Of a stretch of DNA of 64,000 nucleotides, positions 26,450 to 37,400 are shown piece by piece; positions within the stretch are counted from its first letter, which is position 1, and the number at the start of each line of letters is the position of its first letter. Source of the DNA: DATFVA01 sp963745945 (GTDB lineage Bacteria > Bacteroidota > Ignavibacteria > Ignavibacteriales > Ignavibacteriaceae); contig CAVUZG010000007.1 in the NCBI GenBank assembly GCA_963745945.1, forward strand, positions 1 to 64,000, in the 5' to 3' direction. The notes under the pieces are model-generated. The model saw only the letters and a program-made list of their open reading frames with translations. It had not been told where the DNA came from and made no database searches. The position numbers and the translations under genes are program-made.

Positions 26450-26463
26450 TTTTTGTTAACTGA

Positions 26464-27108
26464 TTATTCTTCTTCGTCTTCCTCGCCTTTACCTTTTCCA
26501 ATAACTTCCGGTTCAGTCAGTTCACCTTCTTCTGGTTCTTCACCTTCAACTGGTTCTTTTTCTACCTTAGGATGTGAAACAGATACAATAACAGAATCCT
26601 CCGAAGTAAGAAAAGTTATATTTTCAAGTTTCAGATCTTTTACATGAACCGAATCACCTATTTTAAGATCAGTGATATCAATTTCAACCCGTTGCGGAAT
26701 ATCTTTTGGTAAACATTCAATTTCCAGTTTATGAATCAGGTGTTGTACTATCCCACCCTCTTTTACTCCAATAGGAGCACCGTGCAATTGAACAGGAACT
26801 TCGAGCTGAAATGTTTCACCGGATGTCAGCCCAATAAGATCAAAGTGAACTACTTTGTCTGTAATAGGATCAAATTGAATATCTTTAAGCACGCAGTCAA
26901 GTTCTTTTCCATCTATTTTTAATGAAACCAGGTGAGTTTCAGATGTATATACCAGCGGATTTATAGATTTTTCAATTACTGCAAGATGGATAGGACTATC
27001 GTGTTTAGAGTAATAAACTCCAGGCACTCTTCCATTATTTCTCACAGAATTTCTTGCTCTTTTACTTCCGGTTTCTCTAACCTCTGCTTCTAAAATCGTT
27101 TTTTCCAT
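26464..27108 (-). CDS. rplY: 50S ribosomal protein L25 (CTC form)
   Basis: A 214-residue 5S-rRNA-binding protein of the long CTC type. The N-terminal L25 domain covers about residues 1-92 (RARNSVRNNGRVPGVYY, LKDIQFDPITDKVVHFDL). The C-terminal beta domain has VPVQLHGAPIGVKEGG and VEIDITDLKIGDSVHVKDL. The last 30 residues are strongly acidic and glycine-containing. It sits between prs and pth, a common order. AGGA precedes the ATG. Confidence 0.96.
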   Translation of the reverse strand: MEKTILEAEVRETGSKRARNSVRNNGRVPGVYYSKHDSPIHLAVIEKSINPLVYTSETHLVSLKIDGKELDCVLKDIQFDPITDKVVHFDLIGLTSGETFQLEVPVQLHGAPIGVKEGGIVQHLIHKLEIECLPKDIPQRVEIDITDLKIGDSVHVKDLKLENITFLTSEDSVIVSVSHPKVEKEPVEGEEPEEGELTEPEVIGKGKGEEDEEE

Positions 27109-27129
27109 TTATAATCTCCAGGACTAATT

Positions 27130-28072
27130 TTAACTTTTATCTACATCAAAAAGTGAACTAATTGATTCATTATTAAATGTTCTTCTGATTGCCTCAGAAA
27201 AAATTTCTGATGCAGTGAGAACTTCTATCTTTTCAGAATTTCCCTTAAACGGGATGGTATCTGATACAAATAATTTTTTCAATTCAGATGCTTCAATTCG
27301 CTCAAGTGCCTTGCCCGAAAGCATAGGATGAGTGATTGCTCCGTATATTTCTTTTGCCCCTTTTTTCTTTTAAAGCATCTATAGCACCAACAAAAGTACC
27401 GGCGGTGTCAATTAAATCATCAACAATAAGAACATCTTTATCTTCAACTGATCCGATAATATTTACTACTTCTGCCAGATTCTGAACAGGTCTCCTTTTA
27501 TCTATAACTACCAGGTTAGCATGGAGCCGCTTTGCATATGATCTGGCCATTTTTATCCCTCCTACATCAGGCGACACAACAACCAGATTTGATTTCAATT
27601 CTTCAAACTTGTTAATAAAAATAGTCGACCCATATAAATGATCAAAAGGGATATCAAAAAATCCCTGTATCTGTGGAGCATGCAGATCCATTGTCATTAC
27701 CCTGTCAGCTCCTGCAACCGTAATCAGGTTTGCAATTAACTTTGCAGTAATTGAAACCCTCGGCTGATCTTTTCTGTCCTGCCTTGCATAACCAAAATAA
27801 GGTATTACAGCGGTTATTCTTTTTGCCGATGCTCTTTTGGCGCCATCAATCATTATAAGGAGTTCAAGAAGATTTTCTGCCGGTGGAATTGTGGACTGAA
27901 TTAAAAAAATATCGCTTCCACGAATATTTTCTCCGTATTTAGCCCAAATTTCTCCATCACTAAACCTTTTTAATTCCAAAAAACCCAACGGCTTACCAAG
28001 CTTCTGAGCAATTTCCTCAGCTAATTGTCTATTAGAACTACCTGAAAAAATTTTATAATCGGTTGCGGCCAT
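27130..28072 (-). CDS. prs: Ribose-phosphate pyrophosphokinase, frameshifted at a homopolymer
   Basis: Makes PRPP from ribose 5-phosphate and ATP for nucleotide, NAD and amino-acid synthesis. KIFSGSSNRQLAEEIA starts the protein; the flexible loop, YGYARQDRK-like segment (FGYARQDRK) and PRPP loop VLIVDDLIDTAGTF are intact. The frame breaks in a run of six T on the plus strand (27361-27366). With five, ALKEKG continues into AKEIYGAITHPMLSGKALERI, joining the second frame. The repaired protein has about 313 residues, the family's normal size. The enzyme is normally essential, so a sequencing indel is more likely than a real mutation. Confidence 0.95.
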
Positions 28073-28182
28073 AAGCTGGATTTCTATTTTAAAAACAGAC
28101 GATAAATATAAGTAAAACCCTAAGGCATGTCAATAAAATATACTTCAATAAAAATGCCTAATTGTGTTGAATTACCTTCAGA

Positions 28183-28845
28183 TTAATCTTTTTTTTTCTT
28201 GAAAAGAAATATTATTACAATAAAAAGAACCACGCCGGATAAAAGATAAATCCAATAAGGTGTTTCCTTTAATTTATAAGGTTTAAAAGTAACTGAAATG
28301 GTTTTCCCATTTCCGATCTCCGATAGATTGTATTCCCAGATTAATACTCTACCATCTTTATCGGTGGCATTGTGTGTAATTATATCTCCACCAAAAGTAT
28401 ACTTGTATGTTACGTTAAAATCTTTGCCATCAAAACCGAATCCGGTTGCAATTGGAGCAATAAACTGTGTAAAAACTTTTTGACCGGCGGCGCCATCTTC
28501 AAGAGAGAAATGAGCGTCTGAGAAAGCTTTTGTATTATTAAGTGAATCTATGTGATTAAATGTCATTTCAATCTTAGCATGTGTTGTGCTGTCTGTAGTA
28601 TCTGAAAATACTTCAACGTCTGTAATTTTGTTATATGGTGAGGAAAACTGATTTCTGATTGAATCTGCGTTGAACAGACCTATTTTATCAAGGATTTTAA
28701 GATTTTCGTTATCAGGAAGTTTCATCCAGTAAGTAATTCTCATTTTCCCTGAACCATCGGCAAAGAGATTTATATCCTGAATATAGTTGAGGCATCCCTG
28801 AAAGGAGAATAAGATTGGAATAAATAATATTAGAAGTTTTTTCAT
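28183..28845 (-). CDS. Lipoprotein with C-terminal membrane helix (LppM-like)
   Basis: A 220-residue envelope protein of unknown role. A lipoprotein signal ends in FQGC (Cys18). The body begins NYIQDINLFADGSGKMRITYWMKLP, a beta-rich pattern like the LppM domain. A predicted membrane helix lies near residues 193-214, followed by a KKKKD tail. Lipid at one end and a helix at the other would tether it twice to the inner membrane with the domain in the periplasm. It is on its own between prs and the divergent FmdB-family gene. Confidence 0.7.
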   Translation of the reverse strand: MKKLLILFIPILFSFQGCLNYIQDINLFADGSGKMRITYWMKLPDNENLKILDKIGLFNADSIRNQFSSPYNKITDVEVFSDTTDSTTHAKIEMTFNHIDSLNNTKAFSDAHFSLEDGAAGQKVFTQFIAPIATGFGFDGKDFNVTYKYTFGGDIITHNATDKDGRVLIWEYNLSEIGNGKTISVTFKPYKLKETPYWIYLLSGVVLFIVIIFLFKKKKD

Positions 28846-28960
28846 TACAATGTGAACAAAATTATTATTTCAAAACTCAAAATAATCAATTGAATAATTT
28901 ATAGAAAAAATTCAATATTTTCATTAAGTTTTGTAATTGAATTTTTCAGGAGTTAATTAA

Positions 28961-29197
28961 ATGCCTACGTATGATTATAAATGCACAAAGTGTGGTTATA
29001 CATTTGAGCTCTTCCAAACAATGAGTGCAGATCCTGTTAAGGAATGTCCGAATTGTGGTGGGATAGTAAAAAGACTGATTGGTCCAGGTTCCGGTCCAAT
29101 CTTTAAAGGTACAGGATTTTATCAGACAGATTATAAAAATAATAAACCGGTAAAAAAGGACTCACCTTCAAAAGGCGTATCACCTGATAAGAAATAA
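28961..29197 (+). CDS. FmdB-family zinc-ribbon protein
   Basis: A 78-residue protein of the FmdB/CxxC putative regulatory family. MPTYDYKCTKCGYTFELFQ is followed by CPNCG, giving one four-Cys zinc ribbon, then VKRLIGPGSGPIFKGTGFY, which is diagnostic. The tail is Lys/Pro/Ser-rich. The role is unproven; members have been tied loosely to regulation and formamidase expression. CAGGAG precedes the ATG. It is the only plus-strand gene in a long minus-strand block. Confidence 0.9.
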   Translation: MPTYDYKCTKCGYTFELFQTMSADPVKECPNCGGIVKRLIGPGSGPIFKGTGFYQTDYKNNKPVKKDSPSKGVSPDKK

Positions 29198-29232
29198 TGA
29201 TTATTGATAATACCAGAAATTACCAGTATAAA

Positions 29233-32200
29233 TTAAAAATCAGCACCTAATGATATATAGAATTTTGGTTTTGCAAACCTATCAACATTATATGCCCAGG
29301 CTACATCAAATCTTAACAAAAAGTAAAGGAAATATAACCTCGCTCCTACACCTGTTCCCATTAATAAATCACGACTGACAACATTATTATCTGCATTCCG
29401 TTCAAAAAATCTCAAATCATGATTTTTATTCCAGGCTGTACCGAGATCTGCAAAGGCAACACCAAGTATATTGCTGAATAGAATTGGCAAAGGACCAGTC
29501 ACAAGATATCTTATTAAAGGGAATCTGAATTCCAGATTCATTAAACCATATTTTGTTCCTATTCTTTCCGCATAATCAAATCCACGTAACGGCAACCCGG
29601 CTGTCATAAATGCAAAATCAGAAGCCGAATTTATTGGAATATCAGTTGTAGCAAAAGTTCTGTTTATCCAGTTATCAATTCCTCCGATGAAAAATCTTTG
29701 CGGATTTCTTCCGCCTGAATAACCACCTGATAAACGAAAAGCAAAAGAATAAAAATCTCCCATTTTAAAATAGGTTCTGTAATCACCAAGGAACGAATAA
29801 AAACTTTTCTTATAATCGAATATTCCCGGGTATGCGAATGCATCAAACCTGTATCTTGTTCCATCAATTGGCGATGTATATCCCCATAATACATTATCGT
29901 GAATAAAACTTACTGCCGGTATAACAAAGGAAACTTTGTCGGAAGTCTCAGCGGGATTGTCGAGATTCTCACTCGATACATTAAGATAACTCAGTCCGCC
30001 TTCAATTCTATAAAATTTATTTAGTGGATAGCTTATTGAACCAATAGCACCATAGTTTGTAAATCTGAAAAGATTAGAACCTAAACCTCTCGAAAGAAAA
30101 ATAAATCTGGCTGTATGAAATCCCTCAATTCCATAATTTAACCTTTGGGCAAGGTATTGATAAGACAAACCATAGTCACTGTTCTTTAAATCAATCTGGA
30201 GACTGGTAACACCAATTAACCTGTGATTTCCCAAAACATCACTAAAGGCCAAAACTGTTGTTCCAAGTAGTCCATATAAAGAACTATAACCGGCATTAGC
30301 ATAAACTATATCCGGGGAGAAAGTTATTTTATATTTATTTACTCTGTAATTTCCGTGGGAATCAAGATTGTCTGTAAGATTAAATTTTTGATTTACGGAA
30401 TCAGTAGAGTCAATATTTAAAGATGAATTGCCTCCAAAGACATAATTATTAAAATCGATCTTTACTGAATCGCCATATACATTTGTTGTATCAATATATT
30501 TCCCGGTATAAAAAGAGAGATTATCATTATCATCTTTTTCCCGTGTTGCTTTTTCAAAAATTAAAGTATCATTCTTTGCTTCTTCAGTGATATTTTTTAA
30601 CCCTGAAACATATTTTGTAAGCGGAAGTTCTTTCATATGAAGATCTAAATCAAATGGATTATTTAAAAGAAAAATATTGAATCCGGCTTCATATAAAGAT
30701 GAAAACGCAAGCTTCTTTCCGTCTTTAGATAACGACAATTGATACAATCCATCAAGTGAATTAGTTATCGGAACAGCTCCTTCATTGTCAGTTATTTTCA
30801 ACTTGTAAATATTATTAATACCATTATGATCCGAGATAAATAAAATATTTTTTTCGTCGGGACCCACTACAGGAAAAGATTCATTATCGTCAGGTGTATT
30901 TGTAATTCTTGCTATTTTTCTGCTTTCAATTTCGATTGTATAAATATCATTCTGTCCATAATTAAAGTTGTAAATTTTAAATGAATTCGGGAGCTGTTTG
31001 GAATTAAGATTATCTTCCCGATCCGAAATGAAATAAAGTTTTTTACTATCCTGAGTCCATGCAGGATCTTTGTCGGAAAAAATATCATCCGTAAGATTCT
31101 CAAGCTTATCGGAATTTATATCATAAACATATATATCAGATTGTTTTGCAGTATGTCCTACAAAAGCAAGTTTATTTCCATCGGGCGACCAGTTAACGCT
31201 TTGAATTCCGTCAAGCTTAATTGGGATTACTGTTTTATCTTCGCTCTCAATATCAATCAGATAAATTACGTCGTATCCTCCGCTTTTTACAGACAGTGCA
31301 ATTTTTGATCCATCGGGGGACCAGGTTAAACTTGGTGTTATAATATTAAGTTCTTCAAAATCAGGAGTTCTGTTTCCACCAATAAGTTTTTTAATGATCT
31401 TCCCGTCAATAGCATCCATTAAGTATACATCAAAGTAATGATTTCTGTCGGTAATGAATGCGATTTTATCGCCTTGCGGAGATAGAGCGGGACTAGTATT
31501 ATAAAATCCGCCGGATTTTCGGTTGTCAGTTAATCTTTTGGCAAATTCATCGGGATCTTGTCTTATTGCCACATCCGGCCAATAAGTTTTTCTTATATCT
31601 TTCTTCCATCTTTCATTTAATTCTTCAAGTGATAGACCTATAGATGCCCTTATTCCTTCCTCAACACTTCCGGTGCCTTTAATTTTATTAACTATTTCCC
31701 CTATTTTTTCTTTACCATACTTCTTTGCTATATAATAAAAAACTGCCTGTCCACCCCTGTATGCAAAGTAACCGTTCAGGTTTTGTATGTCCGGCAGATA
31801 CTCACTTATAGCAGCATCACGAATAAACATATCAGTATTAATATCCCATCCAAGAGATTGATACTCAGCCATTCCTTCATTAAACCAGATTGGCAAGTTA
31901 ACAGAAATATTATTTGAGATAATATTCTGTAAAGAACCTCCATAAAACATATCATTTATTACAGCGTGGGTCAGTTCGTGATGAATAAGGTGCCTGAATT
32001 CTTTGTAAGAACCCATAAACTGAATTACAACCCGGTTCTTGAAAAGTTCTGTGAAACCCTCTATCCCCTCAGTCAGGTATTGATCAGTGATGTTTGTTTC
32101 CTGAAAATCATTTTGTGAGTTGTATATTATTATTGTTATTCTGTTGTTGATCCGGTAATCAAAACTACTTTGTATTGAAGCCAGGGATGCTTCAGCTTCT

Positions 32201-32379
32201 TTGGAAGTAAATTCAGCAAGATTTTCACCATGCTGTGAAAAGTAAATATCAAAATGATCAGTCTGGATATAATACCAGGTAAAATCTTTATACTGTACTT
32301 TGTTCTTTCCAAACTGGGCAAATAATAAGGATGGAAGAAAAAGCAGAATAATCAGTACTGATTTGGTAAATTTTGTCAT
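29233..32379 (-). CDS. Metallopeptidase-like / PD40 propeller / beta-barrel fusion protein
   Basis: A 1,048-residue secreted protein with three parts. Signal peptide: residues 1-22. Residues about 30-260 resemble peptidase-MA-type gluzincins, with HELTH at 134-138 and Glu168 in WFNEGMAEY. Residues about 290-600 form a TolB-like propeller of PD40 repeats (TWSPDGSKIALS, NWSPDGNKLAFVG, AWTQDSKKLYFIS). From about 670 the pattern is that of an outer-membrane barrel resembling the Omp85/surface-antigen family, ending in an aromatic residue (GADF). The likely site is the outer membrane with the other domains in the periplasm or outside. It is last in the long envelope run, 22 bases after rnr. Confidence 0.82.
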   Translation of the reverse strand: MTKFTKSVLIILLFLPSLLFAQFGKNKVQYKDFTWYYIQTDHFDIYFSQHGENLAEFTSKEAEASLASIQSSFDYRINNRITIIIYNSQNDFQETNITDQYLTEGIEGFTELFKNRVVIQFMGSYKEFRHLIHHELTHAVINDMFYGGSLQNIISNNISVNLPIWFNEGMAEYQSLGWDINTDMFIRDAAISEYLPDIQNLNGYFAYRGGQAVFYYIAKKYGKEKIGEIVNKIKGTGSVEEGIRASIGLSLEELNERWKKDIRKTYWPDVAIRQDPDEFAKRLTDNRKSGGFYNTSPALSPQGDKIAFITDRNHYFDVYLMDAIDGKIIKKLIGGNRTPDFEELNIITPSLTWSPDGSKIALSVKSGGYDVIYLIDIESEDKTVIPIKLDGIQSVNWSPDGNKLAFVGHTAKQSDIYVYDINSDKLENLTDDIFSDKDPAWTQDSKKLYFISDREDNLNSKQLPNSFKIYNFNYGQNDIYTIEIESRKIARITNTPDDNESFPVVGPDEKNILFISDHNGINNIYKLKITDNEGAVPITNSLDGLYQLSLSKDGKKLAFSSLYEAGFNIFLLNNPFDLDLHMKELPLTKYVSGLKNITEEAKNDTLIFEKATREKDDNDNLSFYTGKYIDTTNVYGDSVKIDFNNYVFGGNSSLNIDSTDSVNQKFNLTDNLDSHGNYRVNKYKITFSPDIVYANAGYSSLYGLLGTTVLAFSDVLGNHRLIGVTSLQIDLKNSDYGLSYQYLAQRLNYGIEGFHTARFIFLSRGLGSNLFRFTNYGAIGSISYPLNKFYRIEGGLSYLNVSSENLDNPAETSDKVSFVIPAVSFIHDNVLWGYTSPIDGTRYRFDAFAYPGIFDYKKSFYSFLGDYRTYFKMGDFYSFAFRLSGGYSGGRNPQRFFIGGIDNWINRTFATTDIPINSASDFAFMTAGLPLRGFDYAERIGTKYGLMNLEFRFPLIRYLVTGPLPILFSNILGVAFADLGTAWNKNHDLRFFERNADNNVVSRDLLMGTGVGARLYFLYFLLRFDVAWAYNVDRFAKPKFYISLGADF

Positions 32380-32400
32380 TATTTTTTACTTTCGATACTT

Positions 32401-34497
32401 TTATTCAGTTATAATAAAGTCCAATTCGGATTTTTCCAGATCTGCGCGAACCAGTTTTACCTGTACTTTGTCTCCAAGACGGAATTGTTTTTTGGTTCTT
32501 CTTCCAATTAATGAATATTTTTTCTCATCGTAAACGTAAAAATCTCCCTCCAAATCGCGTACCCTGATCAGACCCTCTGCCAGAATTTCAGTAATTTTAA
32601 CAAAAATTCCAAAATGAGTAATGCCTGAAATAATTGCATGAAATTCTTCACCGATATGATCTTTAAGATATTCAATCTGTTTTTGCTTAACTGAAAGTCG
32701 TTCAGCATCCACCGAATTTCTTTCAGTAACTGAAATATGATCACTTATTTCTTCAAGTACCTTGTATGAATATTTCTGTTTACCTTTTTCCTCAATATAA
32801 TTATACAGCATCCTGTGTACCATCAAATCGGCATATCTTCTTATAGGAGAAGTAAAATGAGTATAGTATTTAAAACCGAGTCCGTAGTGTCCAATATTAT
32901 TTGCGGAGTAAACAGCTTTTGCCATCGACCTGATAGCAAGTTCATTTATTACACCTTCCTCTTCTGTTCCTTTTACCATCTGCATTAATACCTGGAACTC
33001 TTTTGACTTTGATGCTGCATTAGGATTAAAACTATAGCCAAGAGTTTTTACAAACCTGCCAAATTCCTGCAGTTTTTCATTATCAGGAAGATCATGAACA
33101 CGGAAAATGAAAGGATGAATTTCACCTTTTGCCGGAACAGCGATATGCCTGGCAACAATCTGGTTTGCAAGAAGCATGTACTCTTCAACAAGCATATTGC
33201 TTGGTTTTATTTCCTTCTTTTGTATGCTCACCGGGTAGCCATTATCATCTAGTTCAAACCGGATCTCGGTGGATAGAAAATCTATACTCCCCGATCTCAT
33301 CCTTTTTTTTCTCAGAATTTGTGCAAGACTATTCAGCAAAAATATTTCTTCATTATAATCCCCTTTGCTGCCATCTATTATTTCCTGAACTTCTTCATAA
33401 GTAAATCGTCTCTTACTGTTGATAACACTTTTTTTGATTTCGTAATTAACCAGTTTCCCTCTTTGAGTTAATTCAGCGATTACAGAATATGTTAACCGAT
33501 CTTCATTCGGCACAAGTGAACACACATTATTTGATAACCTTTCCGGCAGCATCGGTATAACTTTCCCAACCAGGTATGTGCTGTTTCCCCTATCCAGTGC
33601 TTCTTTATCCAAAGCGGAAGCTGCCGGAACATAATGGCTTACATCGGCAATATGTATTCCTATTTTTAAATTTCCATTCTCAAGTTTTTCAACTGATAAT
33701 GCATCATCAAAATCTTTCGCATCAACCGGATCAATCGTAAAAACAACCTGATCACGATAGTCTAATCTTTTTACCAAATCATCCTGTGTTAACTTCAGAG
33801 GAATCGCTTCAGCCTCATTTGATGCATCAGGCGGAAATGTATATTGAAGATTAAATGCGTTGGCAATCGAGGCAATATCTGTATCAAACGAACCGGGTTT
33901 ACCAATTTGTTTAATTACTTCACCTTCGGGATTAAGCATTGAAGTATCCCAGACTATGTTTCCGACAATTACTTTAAATCCAACTTTAGCTTTATTAAGT
34001 TTATCAGGATTGATATAAATATCACGATGAATTTTGGCATCATCAGGTTTTATAAAATAGAAAGAGTGTGATTTTTTCAGGGTTCCTACAATTTCTTCTC
34101 TTTTTCTTTTTACAATTTTAATAATCTGTCCCTCAATATTTTTCTTTTTTTTATGGGCAAATAATGCCACTTCAACTGTGTCTCCATCGAAGGCGGTGCC
34201 AAGGTTTCTGGCAGCAATAAAAATATCCCCCATATTTGAATTTTTTAATACAACGAATCCGTAACCAGCCTGGTTTAACTGAAGTGTTCCGGTTATAATA
34301 TTTGATGAGGGAGTTTGATTGAGATAAAACCGTTTGCCGGTTTTAGTAAGAAAATTTTCCTCTGAAAGTTTAAATACTGCAGCTTTCAACGAACTGTACT
34401 CGTGTTCTGACGTAATATCAAGTTTACTTGCTATTTCTTTATTTTTAAATCCTTTACCAGGATTCTTTTTAAAAAGTGCTATAATTTTTTTCTTCAT
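32401..34497 (-). CDS. rnr: Ribonuclease R
   Basis: A 698-residue 3'-5' exoribonuclease of the RNB family. A winged-helix segment (about 1-60) is followed by two cold-shock-like domains. The RNB domain has the Asp cluster DPVDAKDFDDALS near residues 255-267. An S1 domain ends the protein (HFGIFVKITEILAEGLIRV). It degrades structured RNA and takes part in tmRNA and rRNA quality control. Its ATG overlaps the tamB stop in TAATG, so translation is likely coupled. There is no Lys-rich C-terminal tail, unlike the E. coli protein. Confidence 0.95.
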   Translation of the reverse strand: MKKKIIALFKKNPGKGFKNKEIASKLDITSEHEYSSLKAAVFKLSEENFLTKTGKRFYLNQTPSSNIITGTLQLNQAGYGFVVLKNSNMGDIFIAARNLGTAFDGDTVEVALFAHKKKKNIEGQIIKIVKRKREEIVGTLKKSHSFYFIKPDDAKIHRDIYINPDKLNKAKVGFKVIVGNIVWDTSMLNPEGEVIKQIGKPGSFDTDIASIANAFNLQYTFPPDASNEAEAIPLKLTQDDLVKRLDYRDQVVFTIDPVDAKDFDDALSVEKLENGNLKIGIHIADVSHYVPAASALDKEALDRGNSTYLVGKVIPMLPERLSNNVCSLVPNEDRLTYSVIAELTQRGKLVNYEIKKSVINSKRRFTYEEVQEIIDGSKGDYNEEIFLLNSLAQILRKKRMRSGSIDFLSTEIRFELDDNGYPVSIQKKEIKPSNMLVEEYMLLANQIVARHIAVPAKGEIHPFIFRVHDLPDNEKLQEFGRFVKTLGYSFNPNAASKSKEFQVLMQMVKGTEEEGVINELAIRSMAKAVYSANNIGHYGLGFKYYTHFTSPIRRYADLMVHRMLYNYIEEKGKQKYSYKVLEEISDHISVTERNSVDAERLSVKQKQIEYLKDHIGEEFHAIISGITHFGIFVKITEILAEGLIRVRDLEGDFYVYDEKKYSLIGRRTKKQFRLGDKVQVKLVRADLEKSELDFIITE

Positions 34498-37400
34498 TAG
34501 AATTCAAATTTATATTTAAGACCAAGTTCATTTATCATTTCATTTATATTTGTATTAGACTCAGTTACGGATTGTTTACGCTCCAACCTTATCAACAATT
34601 TATTTGTAATCGGATATTCAAGTTTAATATTTGCCTGTGAAATATCCTGGAAAACTTCAGTAGAACCTCCTATGGAATAATTAATATCTCCGGCTTTACC
34701 TACCAGATTAAATCTGGTGGTAGCTCCAACTTGCCTAAGTTCAACTCTTCTTACAATATCTCCGAATTGTTTGTTCAAAAAACCGCCGACAACTGATCCT
34801 GCCAAAGAAGCGGCTGTTGATGCAGCAGCATTTCTATCCTGTTGAGTGGCACCTTCTGTAAAGCGTCCGGCAAGTATAAAAAGTACTGCATCAGATGCAG
34901 ATTTAGTCGGATCGGGATTATTATTTTCAATATTATTTGCACCATAATATACTTCAATATTGTTTTGCCCCTGCACAAGATTTTTGCCAAGATCTTTTAG
35001 ATAACCCTTAATATTTATTTTGACTGCAACTTTAACTTCATTATTAGAAACGGAATCACCAGCGGGAGAATAGTAATCAATATAGGTTGCTGTAATATCG
35101 AGATAAGGATTATCAAGCTGGTTCTCAAATCTGATTGTGCCGTCAGCGTCAAAAGTTTTAAGGAATTCAAGCGTAGAACCATTTAAGAGATTCAATTCTC
35201 CACTTGCATCAGTTCTTCCATTAATTCTTTCATAGTGAAAATCACCCTTTAAGATGGCAGTAAGATTCTGATCCAACTCTTTTGACAAAACAAAAGTGAT
35301 TTTCGCTTCCTTTTCAACATGTACATCAATCTTATAATCAAAAGCAACATTTGAAGATGAACCATTTTGCTGAGATTGATTATGCTTGTGTGAAAGATCA
35401 ACAAGTCTCTGAAAATCCGCCTGGCCTTTTTGAACCTGGTTTGTATCTTCAGGGAAGACATATATAAAATCATTCGAGCTGTTCTGATAAGCACTTTCAG
35501 TCTGAGGAAAAGTCAGATCAGCTTCTTTAACAACTACTGGAACCGAAATAGTAGTTCCATTTGCATCAAGTTTAAATTCAATATTTCCCTGAGTTGCAAT
35601 AACAAGATCACCGTAAACTGAAGGACTAGCGGATCTACTCTCTTCGCCTAAAACTTTTAGCTGGCCATTTAGAGATATATTGGAAGATACAACATTAAGA
35701 TTTTTCAACTCAGCTTCACCCGATCCTGTTATTTGTCCTCCGTTTTTAGTACCGGGACTATTTTTTATAAGCAAACTATCAATTTTTATTTGATCAGGTG
35801 TTATGGAAAGTTTTAACCCGGCATTATATTCCAGATTATTTTTTGCAATCACAAAGTCTGTATTGTTAAGTGCTAATTTTCCTTCAGGCTGCAAATTGTT
35901 AAATGTACCGCCTATATTTAAATTTGCACTTAATTCACCATTGATTTTGTTGACCTCAGGGAGCATATTTCCTAATGCTCCAAGTTTAAAACTATCAGCA
36001 GATACGACAATATTTAAAGGTGAATCTTTAATTAGTCTTTCTTCAACTCCGGAGAAAGCCAGATTAATAGGGATGTCGCCCGTTATTTTTAACTTCGGAT
36101 TTTTAAAACTCCTTACAGAATCTACAAATCTTATATCTGTATTCAGTTTTTCATTTTTATAGTTAAGGTTGGCAATAAGAGATCCGAATTTTTTATTCTT
36201 ATATGTCACGCTATCTGCGCTGAGTTTAATAATCATAACCGGCGATTCAAAATCTCCCTTAATATCAGCGGTAAAGTTCAAATAACTTTGTATTGAATTC
36301 TCCGGCCTCAAACCTAATAAAGATTCGCTGATATCTTTTCCAGTCAAGCCTTTTATGGAAACAGTAAGATCCTGATTGCCTTTTCTTTTTAATAATCCCG
36401 AAATAGCGAAACTTCCGTTTTTATGAAATAATTCAAAATTTTTAAAATTAATATTATCAGGCGAATAGGCTATGTTTAACTCTTTCTTGTTTTTCAATTT
36501 AAAATTATTGTATTGCACAGAAAGAGTATCAAGTTTAATATCAACTCCCTGGCTGTTAAAATTCAGCCTCGAATCGATACTTGCAATGAGGTAATCCTCG
36601 AGATTTGCTGAGAAATGTACAACTGCAGAATCACTTTTTATAGCTAAACCCAGCTGGAAATTCTTAATATCATTTCCTGTAAAAATTCTTTCAATACTCA
36701 GATCTACATCAGCATTAAGTTCTGAAAGTGAAACTGAATTCAAATCGTTATTTAAAGCAAGATTCAGGTTCAGTTTGGATAAAAAGAAAACATCGTTCTT
36801 GCCCCAATATTTCAGATAGTCAAGGTTTCCCTTAAATTTGAAATTTAATGAATCGGATGTTTCCTCCAACGTTCCCTGGATATCTCCGTCCAGTTCAAGC
36901 TGCTTGCCTCCAAGGAAGAGAGAAAGTAATTCAAAATTTTTAAATTCAATAACATAATCCATTTTTGTTATTCTATCCTGCTTTTCTATTTCGGGAATAG
37001 TTTCAACAATGGATCCAAGGGAATCTACTTCCGGGAAGGACGGCATAAGTTTTTTTAGTTTATTTTTTACCGCATTAGTTACAATTTTCATTTCATATGT
37101 TATTAATGAAGCAGCATTAACAATGGTAAAGTTTCCAGTAAGTGTTATATCAGCAAGATCTGATATTATATTAACAATTCTTTCACCGCCTTCATTTTTT
37201 CTTAAATCAACAATGGCCCTTGTGCTGTCTATTTTTATTCCGTTTACAGATGAATTATACATTACAGTACTCAGGAAAAGGTTTATACTGTCAGGGTCAA
37301 AACTTTCACCACTTGCATCAATACTGAAATTAAGATTGGTATTCGCAGAAGTGTCTTTTAAAATTTCAGCAATGTTAAGATTTCTGATATTGCCTGTCAA

